From: Liolophura sinensis | Taxonomy: Eukaryota; Mollusca; Polyplacophora; Chitonida; Chitonidae | Direction of reading: 5' to 3' | Assembly: GCF_032854445.1 (NCBI RefSeq) | Contig: NC_088295.1 | Location: 81,078,644 to 81,142,643 of the forward strand | DNA: 64,000 bases | Part shown: positions 35,145 to 48,000 of the stretch, in pieces | Numbering within the stretch: the first letter of the stretch is position 1 | How the letters are laid out: each line of letters starts with the position of its first letter | The notes under the pieces: generated by a model | Database searches by the model: none | What the model saw: the letters and a program-made list of their open reading frames with translations, nothing else | Told to the model about the DNA's origin: nothing | Translations under genes and position numbers: made by a program

Positions 35145-35235
35145 TTACCAAAGGTCATCAGGAATTGAACCGGCGCCTGTGGTGACAGGTTGCTAGGGGT
35201 CTTGCACCTTACCCACTGAGCTATACACCCGAATG
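35145..35235 (-). repeat. tRNA-like sequence
   Basis: The minus strand reads GGGTGTATAGCTCAGTGGGT, a good A box, and about 45 bp later GCGCCGGTTCAATTCC, a good B box. The arms do not fold into a proper cloverleaf, so it is probably a tRNA pseudogene or SINE head. Three short TTACCAAAGGTC(A/T)TCAG repeats flank it. Confidence 0.45.
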
Positions 35236-36595
35236 CATGCATGTCTGTCTTCTCGTTCCACAATTTGCGAATGGACACCATTAACCATGCAACGGCCATG
35301 CTTTCATTTCTGTTATGAGCATATTCCACAAACTATGACAGGTGGCAATCTTTTAAAATAGGTCTTTAAATCTTGATTTTGGCACAAGTTCAATAAATTC
35401 CATGCGCTGTTTAATTTCAAAAGTAAATATAAAGCGTATTTTGCAGAGCCATCACATGTCCGCGTACGTGTAAGAACTAAGGCTTGGAATGTTTACAGTC
35501 AGATGAAAGGCACTATTTGTAACCAGTAAGAAATAGGGATGATGTTTGCTTTTGATAATACGATTTGTAAATTCTGAAAAAATAAAAGTAGGATTAGTGA
35601 AACATCAAAATACACGTTTAGTTCATTGCAAATATATTATTCATTTAAATGGTAACATCGTAAAATTTGAATTGTGCTAAAGCTCTCTTATATCATCTGT
35701 ATAGGGAGATATATAATTAAGAAGAGTTGATATTAGTTGTCAAAGGACACTGTATGCGTGTTAACAGTGGCAGCATGCGACATTTGAATGTCCTTACAAG
35801 TCACGTCAACATTAAGATATAAGACGAGATCAACAATTCATCTTGTTTAGGTAATGTTGAAAAGGGTTCGTCATTGAGACAAATGGATGGACCCACTGAA
35901 AATTTGTGAAAGGCCTATTATGCTTGTTATTTGAATAAATTATAGGAACTGAAAGCATGAACGTTTTTGTAACAGCTGAATAATATAAGTCTGTGCTGTC
36001 TATCACCTGCTATCAATAGACACTCTTTTCTTCGGGCAGCTGTTTTTAGAAAAATATACAATGTTAAACCAGCCTACAATCCCACGTATCTACGACAACC
36101 TACCAATTTCCGGCACAGGTATACACAGCCAGAATGACATAATGGTGTATCTTATCTATCTAATGGTGTATGCTGCTTGTAAATATACAACTACACAAAG
36201 ACTATCCGTACATACAAAGAAATGTACATGGAACTTCTTGTCTAGACCCATAAAAGATCTTATACTGTGGATATCGGCTGGTAATAGCCACATAAGTGTC
36301 ATGATTGCCATCTAGAGATCCCCATGCAGCTCTTAAGGCGATGGGCATGGATTAAATCACATGGTTATAGCCGTGAACAGCCGGGCAATTACTGCGCCAC
36401 AGAAGTGAAAATATTGTCTAAATACCTAAACATATAACAGGAAAGTCAACACTAAACTCTCCCACGGTAGCCCAATAATACACGTTGTTTGCGTTCATAA
36501 TTTACGTACTCATTTGAGATTTTCTGTCGTCTAACAAAAGCCTGCTATAATTTCCGGTTATTATGAGAAATAGTTCTCAGCAAATATCGTCCACT

Positions 36596-36601
36596 TTTAT
36601 T
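36596..36601 (-). terminator. Candidate polyadenylation signal of gene C
   Basis: AATAAA on the minus strand about 130 nt after the gene C stop codon. Hexamer only; the cleavage site is not determined. Confidence 0.4.
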
Positions 36602-36732
36602 CATTTCCCTATACCATCCCATGTTATCTTTTCACCTCGTCGTCTCCTTGCTGCCTCATGCGAGTAAAGATACCCAGATGTGCGCTCTCTCTAGTAATAT
36701 ACACACGAACGCCTCGTCGCTAAATAGGTTTT

Positions 36733-39700
36733 TTAGTTATCATTTTCTTCGGTCACGTGGTTATACAAAGATGACATATCTAGCTCTCGGGTACGTCCTA
36801 CATTATGAATATCCATTTGATCGTAACAGGCGGTATCCTTTACACCAGGACTGTCTTCGAAGACGAGATGATGGTAAGGGGAGACAACTGTGGTCTTGTC
36901 ACAATTAACGTAAGTAATATCTTCTGGTGAAACAACCGAATATAATGAAGTAGCCGCATTGTGACATGTAAGAGGACCAGACGCCTTAGAAACAGCAAGT
37001 CTGTCGTAGTCGTCTTCAGTCTTCACGTCACTGGTCATCTTGTTCTGTGTTAATGGCTTATTGACTACCTTAGCATACATCTCGTCCAGATTGGGAGCAT
37101 CTGTTGTGGTGTGTGGATTCACATATGAATTCTCCTCTCCATCCACGATTCCTTGCGATCCAATCTGCTTCATGGGAGTTATTCCATGGCCCACATGTGC
37201 AGCCCGTTGCCGGCTTTGGAGATTGGAAGGTTTCCCTGGTCTGTGCCTCTTTCGTCGAACACTACATGAGAACATGTAATAGTTGTCATGAAACTGAGCG
37301 ACTACAAACCCTTTATACTAATCTTAACATAGATCAGATGTGGGCATCTGTTTACAAAGCCTGAGTATCAGTCTTTTAGTTCGACGTATTTCTTTGCGAC
37401 GTAAAATATTCAAACACAGTATGGAGACAAGTTCCACTGCGAACGTGCAAGTTTCTTCAAGCAGAAACGTATACAAATTCCCACTTTATTCCTCAACACC
37501 AACTGATTTTGATGTCAGGCCATACACACAGCAAGAAATTTGATTTGCTGACAAATGAGCTAAAATAGACAATACCTCCCTAAGTTTGGTAACACACATC
37601 TTCCATACTCAATTCGGGCCGAAGTGTATCACCATATTCAATGGCCAAGAAGAAGTTAGTCAGTGCGCTGGGTTATTGTTTAAACGTGGAACATAGCTTA
37701 CCTCCATACCACAACCACAACCAAGACTAGGGCAGCTATAACCGCCAAACCGACACCGATTCCAACATACATACCTGAATAACCAAACAAAATTAAGATT
37801 TGAGAGTAAGAATATATTTGCCAATAGACATGGTTCCATTTGTGAAGGTAACCTACACATACATTCTGCATAGTCATACTGCATTTTTGACACATGTACA
37901 TCACCTTTTTAGTGTAAGTCTGAAAACAGGCCCATGTTCTGACTACAGAGACAGCGCACATATTACGGCACAATTAGGTCCAGCGCAAGTTCAGTTTCAT
38001 TCCGCAGACGACAGGTTACACAGATCTGGTGTGCACTCCTTTTCTCGCGCACTTCGATGAATTGTACGCGTATCAACAAATGTCAAAAATAAAGAAATCC
38101 CGGCTATTGTCAATGAATTAAGACTGGGGCCTAAATGGCAAACGGATTAAAATTCCCTCCTGCAAAAGCAACAATATAAAATCATAAATTAACGCTAGTC
38201 TGACGTGATCCGTGTAATGTAAATTTCTCAAACAAAATATATGTACCAGATATGGGTAACATTTTATATGGGTATGTGGAATTGAACTGGGATAACTCTG
38301 AATGGTACATACACCTATACACTACCGTACCAGAAATGCTTTTGTTAACATATACAGTTCACACCGAAAGTACGTAAGTATAGCACCATTTGGCCATTGT
38401 TCACATGTTTTACAAAAACGATAGCATGCTATCTATAAAGAATGCCAGTCAAACATACCATTAATCTCTATATTTTGGTACAGCAAGTACCTCGTATAGA
38501 GATGTATGTCACAATTTAATTTAGCACGTCGAGAAGGCAATCTTACCACTGTTTTCAGTTGTCAGAGTGTCCCTCATGGCCGACGTCATTTCAGATTCTG
38601 ACGTGCTGGTCACATCGTTCGTGACGTCTGTTTTCGGTGGAGCTTCTATGGGAGAGAAAAAAGTAGTTTCCATGACTGCAAAGTCGACGTTGTTATAACT
38701 TCACATGACATATACTCAGTTTAAATAAGAATAAAACAGTGAAACTGTAGAATACACTGCATGCGTCAGGTTACTCAAAAGTTTATTAAAGACTTAAAGG
38801 TGACGTGTAAAGGTATTTGGATTGACATTGAAAATTATCGCAGTAATTACGTGATGGGGATAGTGTTACATTTTGCTATTATTTTGTGGGCATATATGCA
38901 ATTTGTAGCAAAAATCTGGAAAGTCTATAATTTGCTCAAAAAACCATAGTCATTGTCAGATTAACATGTTATGTCACCTTTCCAATGGAAAGCGAAATAA
39001 GCCATGGACATTTTCCATATTAGGTTACATTGGATAATCTCTAAATTTCGGTATAGCAAGTACCTTGTATCGAGGTGTATTCCACCATTTTATTTAGTAT
39101 GTCGAGAAGGAACCCTTACCGCTGTTTTCAGTTCCGTCTCTCATGGCTGACGTCATTTCCGATTCTGACGTTTATTCATTCAGGCCTATTCATTACTCCG
39201 TTAATACACGTTTAATCCACAGGGCTTTGAGCAACATAGCAAATGAGTTACAGTCATTTTAGTTTGTTCACAATTGTATGTTTAAAAAGGTTATACTGGT
39301 AAGCGATATCCTTACCGTACGGCAATGTACAAGCCGCCGGAAATTCCATAACTCCGGAGCACTGAACAGATATAAGCTCAGACTCTCCCCATACCAGGCA
39401 CTTTTCATGCTCTCCCGTGTTGAAATTAGGCCAAGACGACGCCACCGGCTGTCCTATAGGAAAAGAAACAAAAATATTATATTTATATTTAGTTTACATT
39501 TCTGTTTATCTAAGAAAAGTAATTATCCGTATCTGATTGAATTTAGATCCGGTAAAAGATAAAAAGTCATGTCACTCATAGTCTTTAGTTCCTTCTGGTT
39601 CGAATACTTGCACACACTGGGGTTTATAATTGATCAGTCATTGTCACTGGCCCAACTCCATGCATTATACATTCAGTTATGTAAAATGAATTTCATTTGC

Positions 39701-42700
39701 AAGCGCTAAGGATTCAATTACCATTTATAAAATACCATCTAACACTGTCCAGACCCAACCACATCCAGTGTCCTTTAAACGTTTCAAAAAAACTTGCTTT
39801 CATCAGGGGGGACTGCCAGTCAAGCTTGGCCAATACTCCGCTCTCCTTTTCGCAGATTTGGCGACTAGAAACCCACGACTGCTCCTTACCAAGTCGTTTC
39901 AAGAAAAAACGCCCGTATTGTATTTCACTGTCCCCTGTGGAATTATCTGTGAAAATGAAATATTAGTGGACAAATAAAAGGGATGTAAAAGCGCAGAACG
40001 AATGAAAAGATGACTAGTTATTTGAAGTTGTTCGAAACAAACATATGCTGCAAGCCTGAATATTAAGTCCTGTATATATATACGCATATACACAACACAC
40101 ATGATAAAACATAGTAAGTAGGATGCTTTATTTACTTGAATGACAACGAAATGAATAAGCTATAGCAATATGTAAATATGACAATGTTTCATTTATTACT
40201 GTCATCTAAATCATTCTAAAACAAGTAAAAACACTGTTTTCCACGAACCAAACTGACATAATGAGGTGCGAGCCTGACCACAATCGCGCGTTCGTCTCCA
40301 AAACCGTCTCCTTTTCCTGGCTTGACCTTGGCCACAATGTTTGGCATCTAACGCATCTTTGGTATTCACTGCGACAGACACTGGACATAGCGTTGATTGA
40401 ATGATTGTCAAAAAAAAAACAGATATAAAAAGATCATGGTATATGTTGAAACCGTGTTGTCTCTGTTGTCTCTTGTAACAAATTTTACAAACTACAATTA
40501 TTGTGCAGAATTTTAATTGTTAGATTTGATAGATATAACATTAAGCACACTAGCAGGCTAAAAGAACAGAGGAAACTTCAAAGGTATACTCTTCACTGTG
40601 AAAAGGATATATAAAAAAAATCAAGACAAAAAATTTAAAACGATTATTAAATTTTTGATTATGCCTTAATCCGACTGATTATTCTAGAAATCCCAAAGGT
40701 TTCTGTTTACATAATGTTTCTTTAGTACATAGAGCCTAAAAGGACAAATGTTATCTGTCACAAATTTGCTTCAACATCTGTTATCAGATGAATGATACAT
40801 TGACGTTACGTACTTGAGAACTGGTGAGTTTGGTTTGCTGCGATATTTTGTAGGGATGAGGACCACATAAATGGGTCTGTGCAATTGGTACGTCTTGATG
40901 GTAGGGATTTGTCCAAGCAGGCACACTGTCCTCTCTGGAACATATATTTAAACTTTCAACAATGAAAATAACAGGGAATAGCATGGTCCATCGTGTTGTA
41001 AAAATGATATCATTATATGTAAAGCAATGGTTTATAACACGCCCTACCTAGCCTGTACTTCATGTAGAATTTGCTCAAATGCTTATATAACAGACACATC
41101 CAACGCTTGGGAAGTTATCAAATAGCTTTGGAGACTGTTTACTAAACAATGGACATCATCCTCATCATCGTTTTCCTGTAGTAAGTTATACAACTTTGCT
41201 CTCCAGGGTGAAGTATATAATAGGCAGACAGTTCAAAGTCAGTTCTGACCGGTCCACGATATTGTGCCTCTTGTACTGTAATAGCAACCCAAAGTGATAA
41301 ATGTTACGAATGCATATAGACTCAAAACATAGCAAAAAGTTGCAACCATTTCCTGATGTAATGGTTTCGTAAATGCATGGCATACTTCCTCAACCCAAAG
41401 TAATCACTGCTTTCAGTATTTATAAACAAAGCATGGCGCTTGTATGAATAAATAAACCCTGTCCGAAGACTCTTAATAGGTGTAATGACTTTTTGAATAA
41501 ACGGAGTAAAATAACAGTTAAGGAAATAAAAGTCATGGAGAAAAGACAACTGGACATGAGCCAGCCCTCTGTTTAGATGCCAAAGCTTTGCACAACTGAG
41601 TCAGCACAGGTCCCTATACATAGGTGCCTATATATACCTTACAAGAAAAGCGTCTTACCTGCATAAGAGCATAACTGAAGCGATAACAAGAGTATAAACA
41701 TTCACTCAGGTCATTACTTTGTCTGAACCGATGTGAATGATTTGCACTGTTAACGCATCCTGTCCAGTCACCGAAGTAATAAAAGGATTTATCTGAAATA
41801 AGATGTTAAAGCATGTGAGTGGAAACATTGTTCTGTTGGTGAATCCATCATTAGAATACAAAGATCTACAATTATAGTTTTTGCATATTGTTTCCATGAG
41901 ATTTCACATTAAGGTTATATACATACAAATGATGGAGAATGGGAATGGATACAAGCCATCACAATATACGCCTAACATATATAAGTATAAATATGTGAAG
42001 AATCCCAAGCGAAACATTCTCACTGTCCAGCAAAGAGTTCAAGAGATTTAACATTGACCTGCATGTTACCCATTTCAAATCCAAATAATGAAATGCGGAA
42101 AAGTATAGGTTTTAAGTTTTAGAATCGATGTACAGAAATGATCAAAATTGACAAACCGTCCCCGAGGTTGGAGAAAATTATACAGCAAACCAAACCGAGT
42201 CGTTTCCTCGTGGAACCCTGGTTATAGTTTAATTCTCACACAGAAATGTGACTGGCATGGAGGGGACAACATTGCTGTCACCAATATACCAAAACTGTGA
42301 CCGCCTTTTCGATCCTGAAATTCATCTGCGCTTTGATCGAAAAAAGTTTTGTTTTTAAAATATTTCTTACATTTGAGCAGTTGGTGGTGTTTGACGTTGC
42401 TGTCAGCATAATTTTGTGTTCAGTGTCGCCATGTTCCTATATGGTATCACGACGCTGGAACGTGCCTCCCGTTGCATATTGAGGTGAACTTTCAAATAAC
42501 TGGGCTGTCGCAATGAGGTGAAATTTGTGTACAATAGCCTACTAATTTTACCCTCATCGCAAAATCAAGTCTGGTCCCATTTTAAATCCCACTTTCAATA
42601 TTTCACAAACGAAGGCGCCATTGTGTTCATAGCCTCTAACGTCAGCGTGTCTGAAATACATCCGTCCATAGGTGGACATATATACCCTACTCCGTGGAAC

Positions 42701-45222
42701 CCACTTCGGCAATACCCCATTCCCAAAATCTGTACATTTTAATACCAAGAGGAATGTTCATCAGAAGGAATACAATTATTCCAATGGCTTGGGCGGCAAT
42801 TAGGTCATAAAACAACCAAAAACTATCCTCACCTTTTATCCATACCCTGGTGGTCCGACCTCCCACCCATACCTTGTCACCCAAACGTGTGGCATTTTGA
42901 AGGTGTTTGGTGTCATTTCTAGGAATGGTTAGATTCCCACCAAGATCAATGCAATGGTCCCGAGCATCTCTCCAAGCAGTAAAATTCTTTGTGGTTATGC
43001 ACAAATTCTTTACCTTACTCCAACAACTGTGAGACGCTGTTAATGAAATAAAGCAGTGTCTGCACTTTTACGACTTCCAAAGCTTGTTCAACTTTAGTTC
43101 TCTTGACTTTGTTTTGCATGGTATAAAGATGCAACAGTAATATTTACATATGCTGCACGTTGGCAATAACAAGTTTTGTGTGATACTTGAATGCTATTTC
43201 ACTGTCATACGTTGTCGGGTCTCCTGATGCATGCACTTCCGGGTACAGTACACCAAAATAGTGACTCGGCAAATTATAAATATAAATCAAAACAACTCAA
43301 TGAAGTATCCATCATTTTTCCCCCTTGTCACACTGTGAAGGTAAATGTTTTTCGTAGAGTACAAATCTTCCGATCGTAGAACATGGTGCTAAGAAATCAG
43401 AAGCAAATAATTGCAGAGAAGGGATTCAAACGCGTGAAGGCTTTACTATATCATTTTGACACGCCTGTTTTTTTAAAACATCTTTTGTGAAGATCAAAGT
43501 CAATAATACGATGATAAAATTTATGAAGCTGAGGTTATTTCATTCACACATGCAATCAACTCGGCATCAGCTACATATGGAAGCCAACAGAGGACCTTAC
43601 ACTACATAAGGTATAGTTAAATGATGGCTTTGCCAAAATGAAATATCAGATTAATTTCTCAATATTTTTGCGTCTTTTCACTTGTTCTGTTTCATACCAA
43701 GGTGCTACACAGTGTTCTCAATACCATATTTTAAGATAAATATCACAAACAAAGGCTGACTAAAACAAAAATTCTCCACGGCTATGCCATGTCCACATGA
43801 AATCAAAGTAAATTTCTCATTATTACCAAACCATCGTTCTTTGCAATTCCGTTCACAATGTTTCTTAAATGATTTTTTTTTCACCACTGCACCGAATATG
43901 AAACTATGGAAGGCGACAGCTGTATTATAAAAGTTGAGGCAGCGAGGCAGGGATCTGACTCACATTGTGACCTCTTTTCGCTACATCGACATTTTACACA
44001 AGGAGACATCGACGTAGCGAAAACTCATTTTGCTACCACTCGTCACTTAGCTACCTCGCCTTGTATTAGGTTATGTAGCGTAAGGTCCTCTGTTGGCTTC
44101 CATATGTAGCTGATGCCGAGTTGATTGCATGTGTGAATGAAATACCCTCATATTAAAGTATTACTCCTTTTCCAGGAACACTGCAAGTAATGTACCTTCT
44201 ACGATTTGGAGGCGACTATAGATGGGAACATTAATGCGAGAATGTAATTCTCAATTATATTCTACAATACCAATTAAAACAATTCAAAATAAATAAATAA
44301 AAATAAGAAATCAAAAACGAGATGTGACTTCGATAGTGATTAATTTTTGGTCTTGTCTTGTGTGTCTTCAGAAATGTTAGTGGAAAAGGCGGGAATGTGA
44401 GTTATATCATGTGTTGATCTCTCCCCGATGGGCAAACTAACAAAACCTGTACCAATCTATACGGATGTGGTGTGAATATCAACATTATTAAGTCGCATAT
44501 TTTACAAAAGACACCACACAAGAGCCCGAGAAGCTTCATGGCGATAGAGTACCATATCTTCGAGAACATAAACTGAAGTAAACGAGGTCCAGTTTATGTT
44601 CACTTCCTCTCCGGCCGTAGGTGGGAAGGTCTTCCAGCAAACTGCCGATGGTCGTGGGTTTTCCCCGGGCCCTGCCCGTTTTCCTCCCACCACAATGCTA
44701 GCCGCCATCGCATAAGTGAAATATTCTAGAGTACGGCGTAAAACACCAATCATATAATAAATAAACGAAGTAAACAAAATGGACGAATGACACGCAGATC
44801 TGTATAGGGGTGTATTTCATAAACAGAGACAAACGTGACATTTATTTCAGTTCTCATATCTCTATTATCTTATTCTTAAATTGGAATCGATCAAATTGGG
44901 GGAATGAATAACCATTGATTCCCCCCATATAATAGAATTAGAATACATTTTTCTATAGAGTGCATGTATTGTTTCCTTGTTTTATCCATTAGAGAACTAT
45001 TCACCAGGGAAAGTCACCCAGTATGATCCTAGTTTGGTTGGCAAGTAACCAGAATATGTCAAGCAGTAAAATTGGGTTACAATGTTAATCCAAACACTGT
45101 GGCGTATAATGAGGCTTTCTCCCATGGTCTGAATTTCTATCGAAAATGATGTACCAACCTTGTGCCAGAACAGTGGGGTGAAGGAAATTCCAGAGAAGCA
45201 GTGAAACCAGAAATGATTTCAT
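36733..45222 (-). CDS. Gene C: half-CTLD/WSC/CTLD transmembrane receptor with multi-tyrosine tail
   Basis: Nine exons in transcript order: 45159-45222 signal peptide (MKSFLVSLLLWNFLHP...LAQ); 42833-43036 half-CTLD; 41659-41792 and 40814-40934 WSC; 39722-39946 and 39316-39453 lectin domain; 38547-38645 stalk; 37702-37774 transmembrane; 36733-37261 tail. The sum is 1587 nt, 528 residues, with every phase consistent. I chose the inner ATG because the signal exon is then 64 nt, as in B; an in-frame ATG lies 12 nt upstream. Residues 22-90: LCITTKNFTAW, DARDHC, VWVGGRTTRVW. WSC to 174: YYFGDWTGCVN, LSECLYSCYRFSYALMQ, GQCACL. Lectin to 295: SWVSSRQICEKESG, WMWLGL, EKCLVWGESELISVQC; EPN/QPD and WND are absent. 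The helix AVIAALVLVVVVVW is followed by SVRRKR. Tail tyrosines: SYVN, MYAKV, DYDRL, LYSVV, TYVN, PYHHL, CYDQM, LYNHV. The YxN and YxxM contexts resemble Grb2 and PI3K SH2 sites. Signalling function is inferred. Confidence 0.87.
39036..39172 (-). pseudogene. Truncated duplicate of the gene C stalk exon
   Basis: Matches about 38462-38602, including the intron side (GTATAGCAAGTACCTTGTAT, TATGTCGAGAAGG) and the exon's 3' half (SESEMTSAMRD...ENS) with its donor. The copy stops within the exon, so the acceptor and the first half are missing. It lies in the intron before the stalk exon. Confidence 0.75.
40206..40411 (-). pseudogene. Relic first lectin exon in gene C intron
   Basis: One frame gives PVSVAVNTKDALDAKHCGQG and a second gives TVLETNARLWSG then MSVWFVENSVF. 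Together they follow the pattern of the intact lectin exon at 39722-39946, with a frame change in the middle and no good donor. It sits between the second WSC exon and the intact lectin exon, as expected of a tandem exon duplicate that decayed. Confidence 0.5.
43535..44155. mobile_element. Foldback/MITE-like element with about 77-bp terminal inverted repeats
   Basis: The left arm at 43535-43612 (GTTATTTCATTCACACATGC, AATCAACTCGGCATCAGC, GGAAGCCAACAGAGGACC) recurs as a near-perfect reverse complement at 44071-44150. The arms enclose about 460 bp with no transposase frame. The outer ends read GAGG(T/G)TATTTCATTC. No target-site duplication is obvious. Located in intron 1 of gene C. Confidence 0.75.
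44601..44766 (+). mobile_element. SINE 3' part in gene C intron 1
   Basis: CACTTCCTCTCCGGCCGTAG, CCGATGGTCGTGGG, GCCGCCATCGCATAAGTG, GAGTACGGCGTAAAACACC and an AT-rich tail. Confidence 0.85.
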
Positions 45223-45234
45223 GTGGACTGCCAT

Positions 45235-48000
45235 ATAGACAGGTGCTCGTCCTTTACAGCCTGTACCTTTCTCTGATACCTGTCTGATCATTTGTATACA
45301 ATATCTTATCACCAGGAAACTTTAGTGGGCCTTATCATACTCGGGCTCACGTTTGTATTTTTTTGCTCTTGCCTGCATGAGTAAATATATACAGTATCCA
45401 GCACAGTCGGTATGTTTTCAAAGGCACAGTAGGCCTGGTCGTGTTTGTTATGATGGTACCAGTCCACAATGTATTCAGGTTTTCAAGTTTAAGCAAGGAT
45501 TCGGTTAAAAGCCGCACAGAAGTCTCGAGACATTTTCATGTATAATGTATGCTTCTTGACAAACGGTTCATAGAGTATGACGTGACAACTGCTGCATAGA
45601 CATACCTGGTACATACACTGACATCTTTATTCGTTTTCTTTCAGATTGGCACGGCATGCATGCTTATCTATAATATAACCCCTCAGTGGTGTTATCTGAT
45701 ATACAGTCTCTCTGTCGCCATTACAACTCTCTACGTGCTGTACATCAGTATTGGGTAACACGCTATAAAATGCATCGATGACATTGATCACCTGTCCTCT
45801 AGCTGCACAAACATCCTGCTCGTTTTAATAGCAGAGTCCTGATGAAAAGCCTTCCTGGAGAGAATTATGATTGTGGTAAAAGATCTAAACTGGCGGCCGA
45901 AGTATATATTTATGGGTCAAACAAATGTCAGCAAACAATACTGCTGAAACTTAAATTTTCCCAGTAGGATATTAGCCTATGCTTTCCGAAAAAATCCGCT
46001 GACACCTTTCTTAAGCTCATCAGAATTATGAAAATCAGAAATCTATTACGTCATTTTAGTAACTCTTGGACTAACTGACACCCAAAAATCAGTCATTTTT
46101 TTTAAATTATTGTTCAGGATTAGGTAAACATGTTTCCTGTATAGTCTTTTGTTGCTTATACAGATAAAGGTTTATTTGAATGTGTGATCCGAATTGTTCG
46201 AACTGATCTAAAATTATATATTTAAACAAGCTGCTTCCTCTTATATTTATTTCTGAATTGATGGATTAAATTCTACTGGCATTCAAGAATTTCATGCTGA
46301 TAAAACGCCGTTAAGGTTTATAGGTTGAGGTAACTGTGAGCTGTGACCAGAAGACATTACCGCCGGCTTTTCGTTAAGATTCCTCATGCTAAAAATGGCT
46401 TTAAACTACAGTTTTCCTCAGGCGCCAGCGATCAGTCCGGATATTGAGTAGTCTGTCGTGGTCATGTCAACGATGATACGTGCAAAGACACTTGGTTCCC
46501 TGGAAAGCCTGAATTGATGTGCGCTGAGCTGGTCCCACGTTCCTATTGTGTTCATCGATGACGTCATTTCCGAATATTTCCGACCATTGACGGAAAATAT
46601 GCATAAAATAAAGGGGTCAAAAAAAATTTTTTTCCATTTCTTTTGGCATATCTTTCATCATTTTAATGTCCATATTGTTCGCTTTATAGTACCTTTTAAT
46701 GTATCCTTTATGTTCCTGACTAACCGCTGAGCTTTAGGAAAACAGCTTTGTTGTACTATTATATACTAGGTCAGACTATATATGTGCAAGCCATATTAAG
46801 AAATAAAAACTAAACGTTTCCTGTATCCTTAAAGTTGCTCAAAAATACTGAATTACCACATATTCTGGCTATTCAAAATACTGTAGAGTAATGATTAACC
46901 TGGCTTGTCCTTAGCTGTGCTTTCAGACATGTATAAGGATTTACACCAATACTGGTGGAAGGCAAGTGGTCTTTAAACTTGAGAATGTTGGACGACGCAA
47001 ACAGCCACACGATCGTTGCCGGGGCCACACAAGCTGCCAAAACGGGGGAATCTAACCTTGTTCAAGGCCCGGTTTGAACTCGCGTGCCTTAAGTCTCTAT
47101 AGTAAAGGAGTGTATATCGCAAATGAGGTGAACTCCACGAATTTTCAAGTGTTGAAAGTGGAGAGTCAGAGAACAGGAATCTATGTATGAAGTCGACTAT
47201 CGCCGAAGGTCAGAAAACGCAATTTTTTCCCCATTACTTTTGTAGTACATTACAACACGAGTATAGTAATGTGTTCACTGTACTATATTATTCAGAAAGT
47301 TCATAAAATGTAAGTTCCACAAATCAACAGGAGATAAAAGGTCAACAACTTGTATTTACCGCTTACTCGGATGAAAGTTTTTACAGGCTTCCGCATTTTC
47401 CCGTTTCTGATAAAACATAATGTATCGTTTATAACCCGACGTGTTTACGAGGTACTATCTTGCTTTCAAAACTGTCCCATGTTTACAGTATGTTGTTGTA
47501 GCAAGTCTGTGAGAAAATATTTTCTATTTAACATAACGAAAGCAGCTAGTGTTTTACAATTGAGATTACAGCGGCTACGAGAGAAACAGGCTTTATAATT
47601 GATTTCCAAGCCTATACTGAAATGTTAAGACAATATCGGAGATTCTTGGTATCTTTGTAGTCACTATGTAAAACTTAAAGACACAATATTTCTGCCACAC
47701 TTTTAGTTTATGGTATACCCTAACATGCGGAGACCAGCGGTGTCCAGAGGTGTAAAACTGTTACAGATATGGCTTCATCCGCAGTCAGCCCGACAGCAAA
47801 CCTGTTAATGCATCCAGTGCCAGTCAAACACTGGACCATACACGATGTGAACACGGTCTAAACAACGATTAGAGGGGAGCACAGTGGTTGACTTAAGTAA
47901 TCTAAGCCTGCACTCCAAGCCTCCAGGCTATTCACAACCATCTTCACTTTCAGAAATTCCAGAGTAGTACTGGAATATATGCCAAGATGTGCATCATAAT
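45235..48000. other. Intergenic upstream of gene C; nothing recognised
   Basis: The gene C promoter should lie within the first few hundred bases, but I see no decisive element. A TGACGTCATTTCC sequence (CRE-like) occurs at 46559-46571. No exon convinced me. Confidence 0.4.

Noticed and set aside
35145-35235. Functional tRNA gene
   Set aside because: A and B boxes are good, but the acceptor and anticodon arms do not pair in a standard cloverleaf.
47350-47598. Plus-strand 82-codon frame with a Cys cluster
   Set aside because: No splice sites, no recognisable motif, and composition as expected of a chance frame in AT-rich DNA.
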